64,000 bases of DNA, taken from assembly GCF_021134715.1 (NCBI RefSeq), contig NC_060026.1, positions 3,782,001 through 3,846,000 of the forward strand, in the 5' to 3' direction. Of this stretch, positions 10,878 to 24,890 are shown piece by piece (position 1 is the stretch's first letter; every line of letters begins with the position of its first letter). Origin of the DNA: Daphnia pulex (lineage: Eukaryota > Arthropoda > Branchiopoda > Diplostraca > Daphniidae). Under the pieces are notes generated by a model. It had not been told where the DNA came from. It worked only from the letters and a program-made list of their open reading frames with translations, and did no database searches. Position numbers and translations under genes: made by a program.

Positions 10878-12517
10878 ATGGCTAAGCGTACGGCGACTCG
10901 AGAATTAAATCACGACAACTGGAATGACGAAGAAGAGGAGGAGGAGGCGGGAAGCTTCCAACAGGCTTCGGACGAGGCATTAAAGGGCCGTGTGATTAGA
11001 CAAGCAAAAAGAAGGATTGCAGGCAATGATGGAGAGGTAATTTATTGTGCTAAGTAACAATCTAGTCAATTGGTTAACTAGTATTTAAGTGTGTCAGATG
11101 TTTTCCACATATTTCTCAGGTTTTTTTGTAACCAGGTTTGAATGAATGACAGAACTACAACCGTGTTCCCAATTCCAGAATATTTTTTTACAGCGTGTTT
11201 TATTTTATTCCCTTACAGGCGAAGAAGGGTTTTTCTGGGTTTGCTGGTTTTGGAGTTCGCACAGGTTCTGAACCCAGTAAAGCATTCTCCAACTTTGCTA
11301 TCAAAGTACCAACTACTGTAGAAACAGGCAAGACAGAAAATGGAGAAAAGACACCAACTGATAATGGGGCTAATGAAAAAGAGTACCTTGCCAACCTAAA
11401 GTCTCTGAATGAGACTGTTACAACATGGATTACAGACCATGTAAAAAAGAACCCATGCTGTGTACTCACTCCCATCTTTCGAGATTATGAAAAGCATTTG
11501 AAAGATCTAGAATCCAAACGAGCTTCACCATCTTCAAAAGAAAACATGACTACTGAACCTGGCAAGATTGACAGTGAGAAGCTTGAAGACAAGAAATTCC
11601 AATTTGGTTCTGCATCAGCAGAAGCTCCAAAACCCTCTTTCAGTTTCTTCGGCAATGGGTCGACAGTTTCTACACCGGCCAAACCACCCTCAACATTTTC
11701 ATTCGCTAGCTCAACGCCGACAACAGCACCATCGATTTCAACTTTTTCCTTTGGCGCCCCTGCTAAAAGTGATCAAGAATCAAAGACTCCGTTATCGACA
11801 TTTTCGTTCAAGGCATCCAGCACTAGTTCAACCACTAGTCCACCTTCTACCGGCGGGTTGTTTGCCTTTTCCGGCACTAAACCTGCTGCTACTACTACTA
11901 CCGCACCAGCCTTTTCGTTCGGGTTTTCTAGGTAGTAATCCAACAAATCAATTTTTCATTTTAATGTCTTTAATTCGTATTATTATCTTTGTGTTTCTAG
12001 TACTAAGCCGGCAACAGAAGTGAAAAAGGAAGAAGCGGAAGGTGGTAAAGACGGCGAGGAAGGAGAAGATGAAGACGTTCCACCTAAAGTGGAAGTTAAA
12101 GAAGTCAAAGAGGAAGACGCCTTCTATTCTATAAGGTACAAATTTTACTTTTATTGGCTTATTTTTTGTGTTTTAACGCTAACATTTTTCCCGCTCAGAT
12201 GTAAACTGTTTTACAAAAAGGATGCCAATTACACGGAAAAAGGTGTTGGCACAATCCATCTAAAGAAAGTCAAGGACGATAAAACGCAACTGGTGATCCG
12301 TGCCGATACCTCGCTGGGCAACATTCTTCTAAACATCATTTTAAACCCACAAATAACGACCCAGCGAATCGGCAAGAATAATGTCATGCTGGTTTGCATT
12401 CCCAACCCGCCTATTGATCCAAAAACGCCGCCTGTCCCGACACCCATGCTCCTTCGTGTGAAGACGGACACTGAAGCCGATGAACTCTTGGCCAAATTGA
12501 ACGAAGCAAAAAAATGA
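10878..12517 (+). CDS. Nup50: Nuclear pore complex protein Nup50
   Basis: Four exons (10878-11036, 11219-11931, 12001-12135, 12199-12517) give 441 residues, close to the usual 400-470. The N-terminus [15 protein letters not shown] is the NUP50 importin-alpha-binding motif, basic residues followed by an acidic run. The middle carries scattered FG motifs (FSFG, TFSF, FAFSG) in a Ser/Thr/Pro-rich region. The C-terminus from about residue 335 is a RanBP1-type Ran-binding domain: [20 protein letters not shown], later [20 protein letters not shown]50 sits on the nuclear basket and promotes importin-alpha/beta cargo release and recycling. All splice sites are GT/AG and phases agree. Confidence 0.95.
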
Positions 12518-15500
12518 TCGACTTGGGTCAGTCATGCATAATTTGAGTTCTTTTTGTTTCTTCCATTTTCTTGTGATCCCCCATTTCACTATTTTATTCA
12601 TTCAATTATTTTTTTACGATCTGTACAATAACAATCCCCGTTTGAGACGACCGTGATTTCACCACAGGCAAATTTCAAATCAAATTCAATACAAGTAAGA
12701 ACCTAATATGTAGTTTCTTTTCTTTTTATTGTACGGTTGATTCAAAAGAGTGTGGAGTATGCCGTCATCACGAATCACGATGGAATGTCGTATTTATTCC
12801 GGACTGACTGGATGGTAACATTCTTGGATGTGAGCCGTGAGCCGACCGAGATTTAATATGTGATCTGGTTTCAGCATTTAGAACTCGAAAGGAGATGACA
12901 GACGAGCTCTGCGGAATGGGAAACCATCACGTATTGAGTTATCATAATTTTTTCGTATCAATATTTTCCTGTCCAGTATGTCACTCATCGATCATTTCCA
13001 ACTTTAGGAGGAAAAAATAGTCAAACCGACTACGCTACGGTTAAGCCCCTTTCACTTGGTATTTTTTTTATTTCTCAAGATTTTTTATGGCTTTACGTCA
13101 TGGCGTATCAGCGTTCAACTACATGTCTTTATAATCGACTAGTCCCACGAGGGAGAAATAGTATCCAACTGTGTTTGATGTCGTGTTAAGTAAGTCAGTG
13201 ATGAAGCCATCACGGTAGAATCGGGTTGTAACCGTAGAGGCTAGTAAGCAAACATTGTTATAATTGGTTGATGACTTCTGAATTAATTGCTGATTGTTTT
13301 TATTTTGCATTTCTTATAAGAAACAGTATTATCAATCGGTTAAAAAAATAGCCTGGCTGCACTCGTTACAAAGATTAGTGGTGTCTTACTCGTCGGTCTC
13401 TTTTTAGACAACCGAACTTTTCTGATCAACAATTTTTATGTTACACATATCTGACGGTGTTGTTGCATACTAAACCTTTCTAAACCCCCAATAGTTATTT
13501 TATCTCTTTTGAATAAAAGTACCGACGATACCGACTGCAATATTCTTGATTGGGAAATTGGATATTCCTGTATGCAAAAGCAATTATTGATAAGATTCAT
13601 CTACTTCAAGACATCATGGCGCTGGTTTCTCGAATAAATTTGATAAAAATGCTTAGGGCGGACTTTTTGGTAACGTGATCGGCAAAAGTCTTTTGAATGA
13701 AACAAAAATATGGAAAAGTGAACCGATAGGCGTAATTGACATAATGACGCACAACGGACTCGAAATGTCTATATTCACAAAAGAAAAAGTGGTAGAGCGA
13801 ACGGGGCTTTATACTATTCAACTCGCGGATGAAAATGTCGGACCGTTATCTTTCTGACTCACTGCAAAGATGAAACATGAAAAGTCGTGATAGCTACAAG
13901 GAACTTTTTCCAGTTTCCTAAAACTTATTTCTCGAGAAAATTGGCGCAAATCAATTCGTTCGGAGTGAGTGAAGAAAAAATTCCCGCACTAAGTTAAGGT
14001 TTTTTTTTGTATGTTACTTAAAGTCGGTCAAGAAAAGAAAAAAAGTTATGATTTGGTCTAGTGCATATTTCAATTTAATCCGTCGCTCCCGCTGTTTACT
14101 CGAACGGAATCATGCATGAAAGACTGCGGAATACTTGTATACAAGATAATCATTAACCGCAGTGTACAAGGACACATTTTCTTGTAGAAATAGCGATGAC
14201 TAGTTGTAGTATACGCAGTGACGAATCCAGCAGCTAGAGACAAAGATGTTACCTAATACGGTTCGTGTGTTGTGCTGTAGTTGTTATCTAGGTAATAAAT
14301 TTACCGGGCACTCGTCGTCGTTCTATTCATGAAGTCAAAAATATAAGCCCCCAGAAAATTTCAAGGCATGATAATAATTGACCCGATCATGTCTTGTCGT
14401 TAGGATATCTGCTCTTAGACGTCTCATCTCCAATTATCTCCAATGCGATGCTGCAAATTTGATTTACATGTTAACGAACTTTGTCATTTATCTTAACATC
14501 TAATTAGCGCAATTGGTTTTGCCGTAATATTATCGAGTTGAAGTAATGAATTAATTAATTTCATACTAGCAGTTTCGCCAGCTTGATTTTATCACTGGCG
14601 TATGTTATGTGTGTTCCTTATTTTTAAATTCAAGCCATGATTCGAAAACTGGAGCAAGGAACCCTGGTACCATACCATCGTTATTAAGAGAGGTAAATCC
14701 CTCGTAAAGATTTACCTTTAGATAAAGAACAATGGCTTCCTTGGACATCTGCAGCTTTCCAGATTCTCCACTCTTCACTAAAGGATAATTAAAAATCCAA
14801 GTATATATATATATACTCGACGAAGTAATCGCACTCGGAAATAGTGTAACGACGTAGCTTGTCGCGTATAATGTTTTCATTGTTCGATAGAAAAGGTGAT
14901 GAATAAAATTGATAGTTTGCTGACCAAAGTGTGATGCTCTTTGATCAGAATTTAATTATTACGTTGCCTTCCATACTGAAAACGAAAAATCCACAATTTT
15001 CATCCAGTGTATATATAACTAAACGGCCTTTTAAACATGTTAGCCTCAGGGGAATATCTGTTGTGTGCTCGCATATTTTCCCTTGCCTGCTTTTACGTAT
15101 GGTTGGCGTGGCCCATACCATGCTTCATGTTTAGGGGCTTCAGAAACGCACAAAGTTGCCCGTAGTCGCAACTTCCCCTCCCTCCAATGGGCATGAAGAA
15201 TATTCACGAGCGACCAAGCGTCAGTCCAAACAAGTCGTCCGAGTAGTGCGGGCAAGTTTTTCTTTCCATAGGTGCACCTCAGTGGATATATAACAAGTCC
15301 CTTCGACAGTATGGTGTGACTCTGTCGTCTCTCAACACACACACACAGCCAGCCCACCAGTTTATACAATAGCCATTTTCTTTACCGTGAGTACTACAAG
15401 GTTTCATATCCTTTACACCTGTTGACAGTTGTTTTCTTGTTGTGTCGTGAACCGTCACATGCTTTTTGTGCTGTTTAGCACACAGGTATCAAGTCTGAAT

Positions 15501-16858
15501 GACACAGGGTTCGTGTGACGGGGTTTTGTCATAGGTTTGAGTGTGTGTGCGATATCTTGAGTTGACTGGGGAGACGAGTAATAATTATGGCAGAGGGGGG
15601 AAAGTCACGCTCTGTTAGATGGAAGATGGTCTATGCCGTGGGCCTTTCCGCCCACCTGCCACACCACTCAGACTCGGTCAAGGGAGAAATAATTTGAGTA
15701 AAAAAAACAAGTAACAGGCAGAGAGAGAAGGGAGGAAGTGTAAGCCTACTATATATTGTCCAGGTATAATTAGTTATCCCCCGGTTTTTTTTGTTGGTTA
15801 CCATTTCCTGTGGAACCGCCAGTTGACAGAACATGAAAGCAGTTCTATGCTCGGTTAATTTTGACGCTGGCTACATGTATACCGTAATCCAGGCTGCTGG
15901 GATTACCAATGTTTTTACGAGGAGGAAAATGTGGAAGTTGGAAGATTTCTCTTTGTTTGCATCCATTTCTTAATCTCAGAATAATACCGAAACCAAAGTA
16001 ATGCTGATCCAATTTGTCCAGAGTTAAGAGGGCGTAACTTTTTCCTTTCCGATAGGTATATTATACAACAAACAACATTTTGAGATCAGTCTCACAGCTT
16101 TTTAAAAAAAGTTGTTTACGAAAAGCTTAAAGTTAAAAGAACGAGCATATAAAAATATACGAAGCTCCAAAAAGATGACTATACTACTCTCACTCTCTTC
16201 TCTTCCCTTTCGGCTATTTCCAGTTTGGGAGTCACGCGGTACTCCCCGAGAAAAAAAAAAAAACAGTTAGACGAACGAACGAGCGGTTTATTTTGTTTTC
16301 ACTTTCACTTCGCCTTTCGGTCTATTTGGTTTTAACTTCAACAGAAAAATATGAACAACAAAAAAACGACATGAAATAGAACCAAAACTATACACAAGAT
16401 TTGAAGAATGGGACTTTTCTATTTTTGTGTGTATGCCTTTCATTTTGTTGTCCATTAGTTAGGTTAACAATAGACAATCCATGTTGCAGTTGCTGCACAG
16501 CAGGTGAAAACACATACCCCGTTTTTTTTTTAAGCCCCTCTCCAAATTTTAGTTCGAGCCATAGTTAAAAAGATAAAAATGAGCATCCACACAAGAGGGA
16601 GTTTTTTTTCTTCTCTTCTTTGTCGCTGTTTATCTTGTCTAAATTTAGTTCGAGTTATAGATAATAACCAACCAATGGAAACGCATCCATATGCCCTTTC
16701 ATGGTTGTTTTTCAATGAACTGCTATGGGGACGAGAGAAGTGTAAGGGACTAATTTGTATGGATGAGATTGAGGAGAGAAAGAAACAGTTGGTCAAGTGG
16801 CGGGAATATTTCTGTTATCTTGATTTCTTGTTCCGTTTTCTCTTTTTTCCTATTTTAG
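12518..16858. other. Long spacer between Nup50 and the LRR gene
   Basis: No protein gene is supported. The last part probably contains the leader exons and promoter of the LRR gene: a transcript-like stretch with CA repeats near 15340 ends in a good donor, TTTACC|GTGAGTAC, at 15386. An exon-like 62-base piece with acceptor and donor lies on the minus strand near 14720-14785. The rest is AT-rich and without recognisable structure. Confidence 0.4.
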
Positions 16859-16923
16859 GATTCACAGCAGGAGACATCGAAAAAACCAGAAAAAAAAGTC
16901 GTCTGCATTTGCATATTAGAGAT

Positions 16924-19900
16924 ATGGATGGAAACGACGACCGAGGAGCTGGTGAAGCCATGCTTAAAGGATCAGCATCCAGGCGAGTCTCTAGCTCGTC
17001 TTCCGGATGGAGGAAGATGCTGATGTGTTGCTTGAAACCAGAAGAAGACGACGTTCAAGTCTTGGATTATGAGCATTCGAGCTTGAGCGATGTCCCAGCT
17101 GAAGTATTCAACCACGAAAGGACGTTGGAGATCCTTCGACTCGACTGCAATCAAATCGCTGATTTGCCCCGGCCACTTTTTCATTGCCATGGCCTCAAAG
17201 AGCTCTGGCTCTCTGATAATGAGATTGCCCTTTTACCCCCCGCGTTGGCGTCTCTCATCCATTTACAGGTATGTAATTTTTTCTATTCTCAAGGAAGAAA
17301 ATCGCCTAGCTTAAATAAAAACGTTTTCTCTTTCTCAGGTGTTGGATATCTCGAAAAACTCCTTGACCGAAGTGCCCGACGCCATTAGCGGACTGAAAGC
17401 GCTGATTATTCTGGACCTCAGCGTCAATCCGCTCGGTATATACGTCAACTCGTTTACACAATGCCCCACTTTCCCTTTAGTCAATTGAGTTGGACTTGTC
17501 GTTGTTATACGCGTATATATGTGTGTGGTTCTATAACCTTATTTGGACAACAGGTAAACTGCCCGAAGGCGCAACTAAATTACTCTCCCTCGAGTCGCTC
17601 AACCTCTCCGACACGTTCCTCGAATTCCTCCCGGCCAACTTTGGTCGGCTGACCAAATTGCGACTCCTCGAACTGAGAGAAAATCAACTGGCCGCTCTTC
17701 CCAAATCCATGGCTCGTTTGACGGCATTGAAGCGACTCGACATGGGCCAAAACGACTTGTGTGACCTGCCCGAAGTCGTCGGAAGCATTCCGTCGCTCAC
17801 TGAGCTCTGGGTCGATGGCAACAAGTTGGACGTGCTTCCTGAATTTGTGGGTCATTTGCAGGTGGGTTTTCAACTTGCTTTCTTAACCGCGCTTTCTTTT
17901 CCATCATGTCACATCATGCGTTAATATAATGATCTGAATATTTTTCTTGTTGACAGAATCTGGTTCATCTGGATGCATCGAGAAATTGTCTTCACGGAAT
18001 AGCTCCAACTATCGGGTTGTGCAAGTAAGAAATGAAAACAAGGATTTCCCGATTTCTCTTGATTTTATTAACAACTTGTTTTATTTTAAATAATTAGATC
18101 GCTCACTGATTTGTCTTTAACGTCCAATAATTTGGCCAATTTACCGGAAGAAATTGGCGATTTGACTCTGTTGACTGTACTCCGCGTCGATGACAACCGT
18201 TTGACTTGCCTGCCGGACTCGGTTGGCCGTCTCTCCAATTTGGAAGAATTGCAAGCCGGTCAGAATCGATTGTCGAAACTTCCGGCCTCAATTGGATTAC
18301 TTCGCAAACTGGAAACGCTGATGCTGAACGAGAATCTGCTGGAAGAATTACCGGTCGAGCTGGGCTCGTGCCAACGTCTGACCGTTTTGTCGCTGCGCAA
18401 GAATCGACTGGAACATCTTCCACCGGAGATGGGCCATCTCTCACGACTTCGTGTCGTCAATCTGAGCTGCAATCGCCTACTTCATTTGCCCGTCTCGTTT
18501 CTCAAGTTGCCTTCGTTATCGGCACTTTGGCTCTCCGAGGCTCAGACGAAACCGGTTGTGCCGCTGCAGACGGATGTCGATTCCGCCACTGGCCACAAAG
18601 TCCTGACTTGCTTCCTATTGCCACAGTCAACCGATCCGGAGCCTGAGGAGGAACAGACACCGACAGATAAGGGCAGCCCCAACGTCGTGACGGCCCGTTC
18701 GCCCACTCACATCAAATTTGCCTTTGACGGTGAAACCGATCCAAAGGCTGGAAAACTCATGAGGAATCCAACTCCTTATCCGAAAGAGTTGAAAGCCTTG
18801 GCCAAACACGCCCAACACATCCAGCAGCATCACCCGGTTTCTCCCACATCTCGCAACAGTGTGGAAGCAACCACTATTGCGGCTTCTTCGGCTACCACCC
18901 CAACAACAACAACAACACCTGCTGTCATTACTAGCAGCTCCCCGCCATCCAGCGAAATTAAGAAACAACCGGAACCCTCTCCAGTGGTTGTCGTGTCTAC
19001 TCCGCTGACAGCTCCCGTTCATATTCACGTTGAGCCGTTAGTGTCTGTCGTTACGAAATCTCCGAATGAATCCAGCAGCCCACCCACCCAGACTGAACCG
19101 AGAGCCGAGAGCATCAGCGTCTCGGTGCGTCCCAAATCGGAAATAATGTCGGAACCTCCGCAACTCCTTGCCACGCTCTCGAGCGAATCTCAGCCTCCTC
19201 AAGTTCCGCCATTATTGCCTCCGGCTACTCATTCTGCCTCCCCATTGCCGCTCAAACGCAACGCCTCCACCGAAATTCTAGCCAATCCGGAAGCGGATCC
19301 GCCCAAGCAGAACGGCATTCCACCGGAGCTTTCGCCCAGATCGGCCGAAATCGAAATTAAAGAAGCCAGAGTGCTTCGACCCTTGATGTCTGCAACAGAT
19401 GGAGCCCTGGACAAGGTGAAGAACCCCAACGCCGTTGATGTTGTTGACCACCGGTCCAGCCAACTGGATTTGACTGAGACAAAGCAACAGCAGCAGCAGC
19501 AACCTCCGCCTTATCACGTTGCGGCCGCTTACTCGAAACGGGCAGCCGAATTCAATCACGCGACTAGTCTACCGCGGACCCAGTCGACTGACAGTGGATT
19601 CACGGTTGACGGGACATCCGGCGAGAGGAGGGATAGCAGTCCGAGTCGTGACAGCGGGCGTGGGCCATCCATCGAACCTCTTGAAGACAATGGCCAACCA
19701 TCTGGAAGCAGCCCCGTTCAGCCTGTCGTGGCGGCAGCCAAACGTCCAATCGATTTGCCCTTGAGTGGCAATCTTTTGGAAAAAGACAAGATGACACCGC
19801 TGGCCCTCAAGAGAGCCACTTACATTGTCGAAAACAGCAGTTTGAGTCCTGGCAACGATGCGGAAGAAGCGGAAGGAGACCTCCAATCAGTGGCAGCATT

Positions 19901-20783
19901 GAGACAAGCGGCACGCGAAGTTTTTCTGTCCGCGTCGCCCAGGGAAAGTCCTCTGCCGACTCACAAACCCACCTCGTGGGATGTTCCACTTTCCGTCCAC
20001 ACTTCAAATGGGCCATCAAGTAGTAGTCCTTTAAGCGCGGCTCATGTTGTCGGACTCCCGCCGCCTACTGGCAACGCCGAGAATGGTGGCGGCCAGCAAC
20101 AACAGGCGAGCAAAATTCAAGGCCGTCTTCCTCCGCCCAAATATCACGTCGCCAGCAATAATACTAACGGATTCCGTGATACGCCAACCGAGTTGAAATC
20201 GCCTCCGCCGGCCAATGCTTCCTCTCGCATTCCCCTGTCATCGCACAACCGCCTGCCCAGCGGACTTCCGCGTCAACTCTCCAACTTGTCCGTCAACGGC
20301 TCACAACTGGACGGGCCGATTGTAAATAAACCTGCGCCTCTCTTGCCACCCAAACAGCGGGACACTCCACCGACCCTTCAGCCGAAATTGTCCAGCTCTC
20401 GGATTCCTCCTCCTCAAGTTCACACGCCCGTCATGGCCAGCACTCCGCTGGCACCTCTGACTCTCAAGACCAACTTCTCACCTTTGCCAGTTCACAGTGC
20501 CAGGATGGTCACGCCAACAACAACAATGCCAACGACCAACAACAACGACTTTGAAGCTAATCAGACCAATAAAAGCTCTTCCGGCCAGTCTTTGAGCACG
20601 CGCATTCCTCTGCCCAAATACTCTGTGACTGATTTGAAGAATGCCGGAATTTCACCTGGATCTCGAATTCCGACGCGGTTGCCTACACCCACTTTGGCGG
20701 CTACATCCATTTCCAAGAGCAAGCTATCGGTGGAATTGTCGGCCAGCCCTTCGCTGGCAGCTTACACGCCACGCATCCAGTGA
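16924..20783 (+). CDS. LAP-type leucine-rich-repeat scaffold (Erbin/Densin/Lap1-like), no PDZ
   Basis: Exons 16924-17268, 17339-17435, 17554-17861, 17957-18024 and 18098-20783 give 1,167 residues. A 5' UTR exon begins at about 16859 after an AG acceptor. After a Ser-rich leader, [20 protein letters not shown] matches the start of LAP-family proteins; the paired Cys could be palmitoylated. About 16 LRRs follow, including [16 protein letters not shown], almost identical to the Erbin/Densin signature, and the LAP-specific end ([15 protein letters not shown], then VLTCFLLPQ). These proteins organise basolateral junctions and receptor signalling. The remaining 700 residues are Ser/Pro/Thr-rich and disordered, with repeated SRIPxP-like motifs, and end in AAYTPRIQ without a PDZ domain. 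Start choice at 16924 is the best-context ATG; the frame is open upstream within the exon. Confidence 0.9.
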
Positions 20784-23700
20784 GCCGTTTGACGACGAGC
20801 AACTATAGAAATGAGTCAGTGAGTGAAGGAAATAATCGTTTAAAAGATAAGAGGTTGTAAACATATATATTTTTCTTTTCTTTTGTTTTTTCTAAACACA
20901 ATTTGCTGCAATAGTTTATGTACAGTCGATATTCGAATCAAGTTGTGTATCCAAATTTATGCTGGAGTTTTTTTTTATTATTATTTGGATTTTTATCCCC
21001 CCCCCCCTCTCTTACAATATGTGCCCTTATATACATTCGTGTTGATGATATTCTCCGACCGATAGAACTTGAAAATTAATCGTATTGACTATATCAGAAG
21101 TAAAAAAAAAAAACGAAAGTTTCGTGCTGGATCATTCATCAAGTGACCTGCCAAAATTTGCCTTTTCGTGTATTTCAGACAGAGAATCTTTTTTTATGTA
21201 AAAGGTCAACTTCATTGTGTTAACACAAAAAAAAGAAGAGTTTTAGTTTTATCATTTTCGAACCACCGATCTTATAATTCCGCTGTAATCTGATCTAAGA
21301 ATTTTGACGAAATTATGATTTTTTTTCCCTTCATATTGTCTCCCCTATGAATTAGAAGAAGTAAGCTGTATAAATTTGCTATATAACGTTTACGGACTTT
21401 CTTGGGTTCTTTTCATATTTTTATGCAAGTGACAATAATACGTGTATAAAGGGAAGCGTGTGTTTTTTTTTAGTTTACCATGAAACGAAAAATAGACCCG
21501 AATACACTGTTCTAAAAATCGAAAGTTTCGAATTTCAATATCGTTTTTGGGCGTGTTACTTTCAGTAATGAATGTAATTTATGTTTTATAAGAAAAAAAA
21601 AAACACCGGGATTTATAGAGCGTGAGAAAAGCACTCCACCCAATTTCTTACTGCGTGCGGTCATTCGCGTGACGGTATAGATTTTCAGCCCAAACTCCCT
21701 TGAACAGTATTCTTGACTAAAGCTATGGAATGATCTCTTTGTTATGGAAATTTGATTTTTATGTTAGGTAGAACATTTAATGTTGCTTTGCTTTCTTATT
21801 TTTTTTACAACATAATTTTTATGGGGTTGCGATTACTTAGTGATTGCTTCGTAAAATAACGCAACAGCGGGTTATTTAAAGATCGTTTCAAGTCTATAGA
21901 AGTGGTAGACCCTGTATAGACTAAGTGGTCTAACGGAATTATTCACTGTGTGATGTATTCAAATTAGTATAGATTTGGTGTTGCTTAATATTCCCTGAAA
22001 CGTCGTTCACTATTTGGACGAGGAACTTCCCGTCCCGAAATACATGCAGCGGAATTCAACATGGGTTAGTGTCTTGTGTCAAATATCCTTGAAAAATGTT
22101 TCTGCTTTTATCACGTGTCTACGTTATCTGTTACGCTGAAGTATACTGTTGCTGCGGGAGTTACTAAATTTCATTCAACTCTATACAGCAGGGGTATTCG
22201 ATTGCAACTCTATACAGCAGTGTCGAATAGACCATTATATTTCTATCCAGCTTGGGTGGTTCTCAATCAACGTTCAGATCAGATAACAATTTTTTTAAGT
22301 TGATCGAATTTGGGTGTTGATTCACTGATAAACGATACACCGTGACCGGAAATTACGATTTTTTTTTCTTACTAATTTAACGTTTTTAAGAAAATGCGTT
22401 GTCCGAGCAATCATGCGTACGAAGCAAAAAATTAGATTTTGAACAAGAGATGGCACCAAAAAGTCGGTTTGCATTCTCTAACCTTTTTAGATTATATACA
22501 GGCTATAGATTAACGCTCCGGGAATTTCCGCAAAACCTCATAACTTTTGGGTTCGCTTCGGACTTGGTGCTCAGCTTTGCGAGCGTGAAAATGTCATAAA
22601 TTCCAATTAGGATTTTTTTATCGTTAACGGCTATTCCGAAGGGCAAAAAACGAATTATTGAAGCGACTACTATATACAATCACAATGAAAAATATTTTTA
22701 AAAATATACGATGACCAGTAATCTAGATGTTAAGTGTGATCCGCCCGCGCCCTTATTGGTTTGGTTAAAAACATACTGTTACTCACGTTCATCAATTAAT
22801 GTCTCATGGGCCTACTAATTTTTATAAGACTCCTGAAATCATACGAGTGAGCACTTTGAGCAGCTTTTTACTTGGTCTATTATTAGACAGTTGGCATTGT
22901 ATATAGACCTAGGGCCTAATGGTCAGCAGAAGCCTGTTAAATGAAACCATGCATCAGCAGTTTGACGAAAAGTTCATGTCAAACTGTAGCTTCATTGTCA
23001 CCTTATATTGTCACACTGTCTACATCTTTTTTTAGCTTTTGATTGAAGCGAACCAAATTCGTGTCGACGGCTGAATAAGGTTTCGCGAGATTTCTAGAAT
23101 AACTGCCATTTAACTTCGCCGAACAAAAATCTGGCGTTACCAGCCAATGTTACATAACCTTCACGTTTCATTTCATTTGCTTCAATTTAGTCTGTCCCTG
23201 GGGAGGGAAAAAAATAAATAATTCGAAACAATTTCAACACTGTGATGGTTTCGCAGTTCCACTTGCAAAAATCTCAGCACAGCTGAATAATTCGTGTCAC
23301 GGACCCTGCATTAAAAAAAATGCCAATTTTAGTTGGAAAGTCAAATGTAAAATAATATCATTTTTACCGGTGCAACAGTCCATAGAGCATTTGTAATCAA
23401 CGAATGACCCTTAGATGAGAAAACTAAAAAAATAAGACGAGATAACTACCATGAGATAACAGCCATGGTTATAACGGGGATTACCAAACGAACCTAAATG
23501 AAATCGGAATAAAGTATATCGGATTAACATGAAACCGACACATAAAATAATTTGCGCTAATAAAAGAATGTGTCACACGAAAAAGGTCCATTAGCATTGG
23601 GTCTGGTATTGCGCAATATTCAACCAATAGCATAGCCAGAACGATGTATATAAATATCCACACGGTGAAACTGATGAAATGTGGTCACATCATTCATTCA

Positions 23701-24079
23701 TCATGATCACTATATGAAGGACATTATACACCCTAGATATGGCAAAAGAGCAATTGATTTATTCATTTATAATTATTAGTTTCAGTTGATTAAGTCAGAC
23801 CGTGAATAGTGTAGTGCTGGAAACGGTGTTCTCCCACCGATGCAAAACATAACCTAGATTAAATTCGATTTTTAATTATAGGACGATGGTTTCCATTATA
23901 TTTTTTTAATGCCAGTGAAAAACCGGCCAACGCTCTTCGGTACTAGACACGCCCAGTTAGGTTACACGTTGACGGACAGGTAAACAACACGTCACTAATG
24001 AGAGACCCAAAATAATTGCTCTCGGCAAATTGACGTGAGTATCTTTCAACTCTTCATTGGTGTCAATCCTGCTGTGCTA
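20784..24079. other. 3' UTR and spacer after the LRR gene
   Basis: The first several hundred bases are likely 3' UTR (AT-rich, poly-T tracts). A short imperfect tandem repeat of ACTCTATACAGCAG lies at about 22178-22220. Nothing else recognisable on either strand. Confidence 0.4.
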
Positions 24080-24890
24080 AAGTTATCATTCTTGAGCCAC
24101 AATCCACCGCGACGGAACTGAAATTCGTCGTAGAATCGGCAAATCCTTCGCCTAAATTACCCGTGGAAAGTTGAAATATTCCGCAGCCCATCATCAGCAC
24201 GATGGCTGTCAAGTCATTGTGTGCTCGAACGGTCCAGTTGACGCTAAAACAATTGAGGACTACTACGATTGCAAACCTGTAATTTAAATAACGGATGCGT
24301 TTTTAAATTAGCTGTTGGCGTTGTATAAGATCTAGACTCTGTATATAATTAAAGCCGTCACGTAGCCTAGCCAAGGTAAAAAGCAGAGCGGTTAATTTCA
24401 GCAGAATTTTCATTGCCGTTTGGGCAAAGGCCAAACGATTCCAAAATTGGGTAGATGGTGCTGTAACCGGAACAACTCAAACAACCGACGGCGATATGCT
24501 CGCCGAGTTCATCAAAAGGACACTGACCCACGATGAGTATAAAGGAAGGCCGGCATCAATGGACCCCAGAACCGGTGTAAGGCATCGTCCCAGTCCGTCT
24601 AAAAGAAATATATAAAAATTTATTCACCACCTGATTTCGGTGTATGAGGGCTCCCAGTTTGGCGGACGATAATGCACCTGGGCACAATAATTAGCCTACA
24701 ATTGTTACAGAAATAATCACATATCCTGGGCTGGCAATTCGGGGGAGGTTTTTGTGCGACGGACCGAAAATGGAGAGGAGACCGCACGCGGCCCACATAA
24801 TAATAAGTGCCGATCCCACTGAACCAGATCTCTGTTTAAAAACGCCACCGGGATTGATGAAGATACAGCTGATCCTCCACACCCAAATGA
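24080..24890 (-). pseudogene. Decayed SLC7-family transporter copy
   Basis: Blocks on the minus strand match consecutive exons of the intact SLC7 gene at 30-32 kb, in the same order. About 24740-24860 gives IFINPGGVFKQRSGSVGSA and WAACGLLSIFG, about 24520-24600 matches the next exon, about 24400-24500 the following one, and about 24170-24300 the exon containing the VDWTVRA-like segment. Frames shift between blocks, one residue is inserted, parts of the exon 4 homolog are missing and splice sites are poor. Retained exon order with intron-like gaps points to a duplicated, not retroposed, copy. A diverged working paralog is less likely. Confidence 0.75.

Noticed and set aside
14605-14880. Exon-like piece encoding SGESGKLQMSKEAIVLYLK
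   Set aside because: Acceptor and donor are present but it is only 62 bases, with no partner exons and no family I recognise.
15046-15369. 107-codon minus-strand frame
   Set aside because: It lies in a CA/GT-rich leader-like region ahead of the LRR gene and shows no protein motif.
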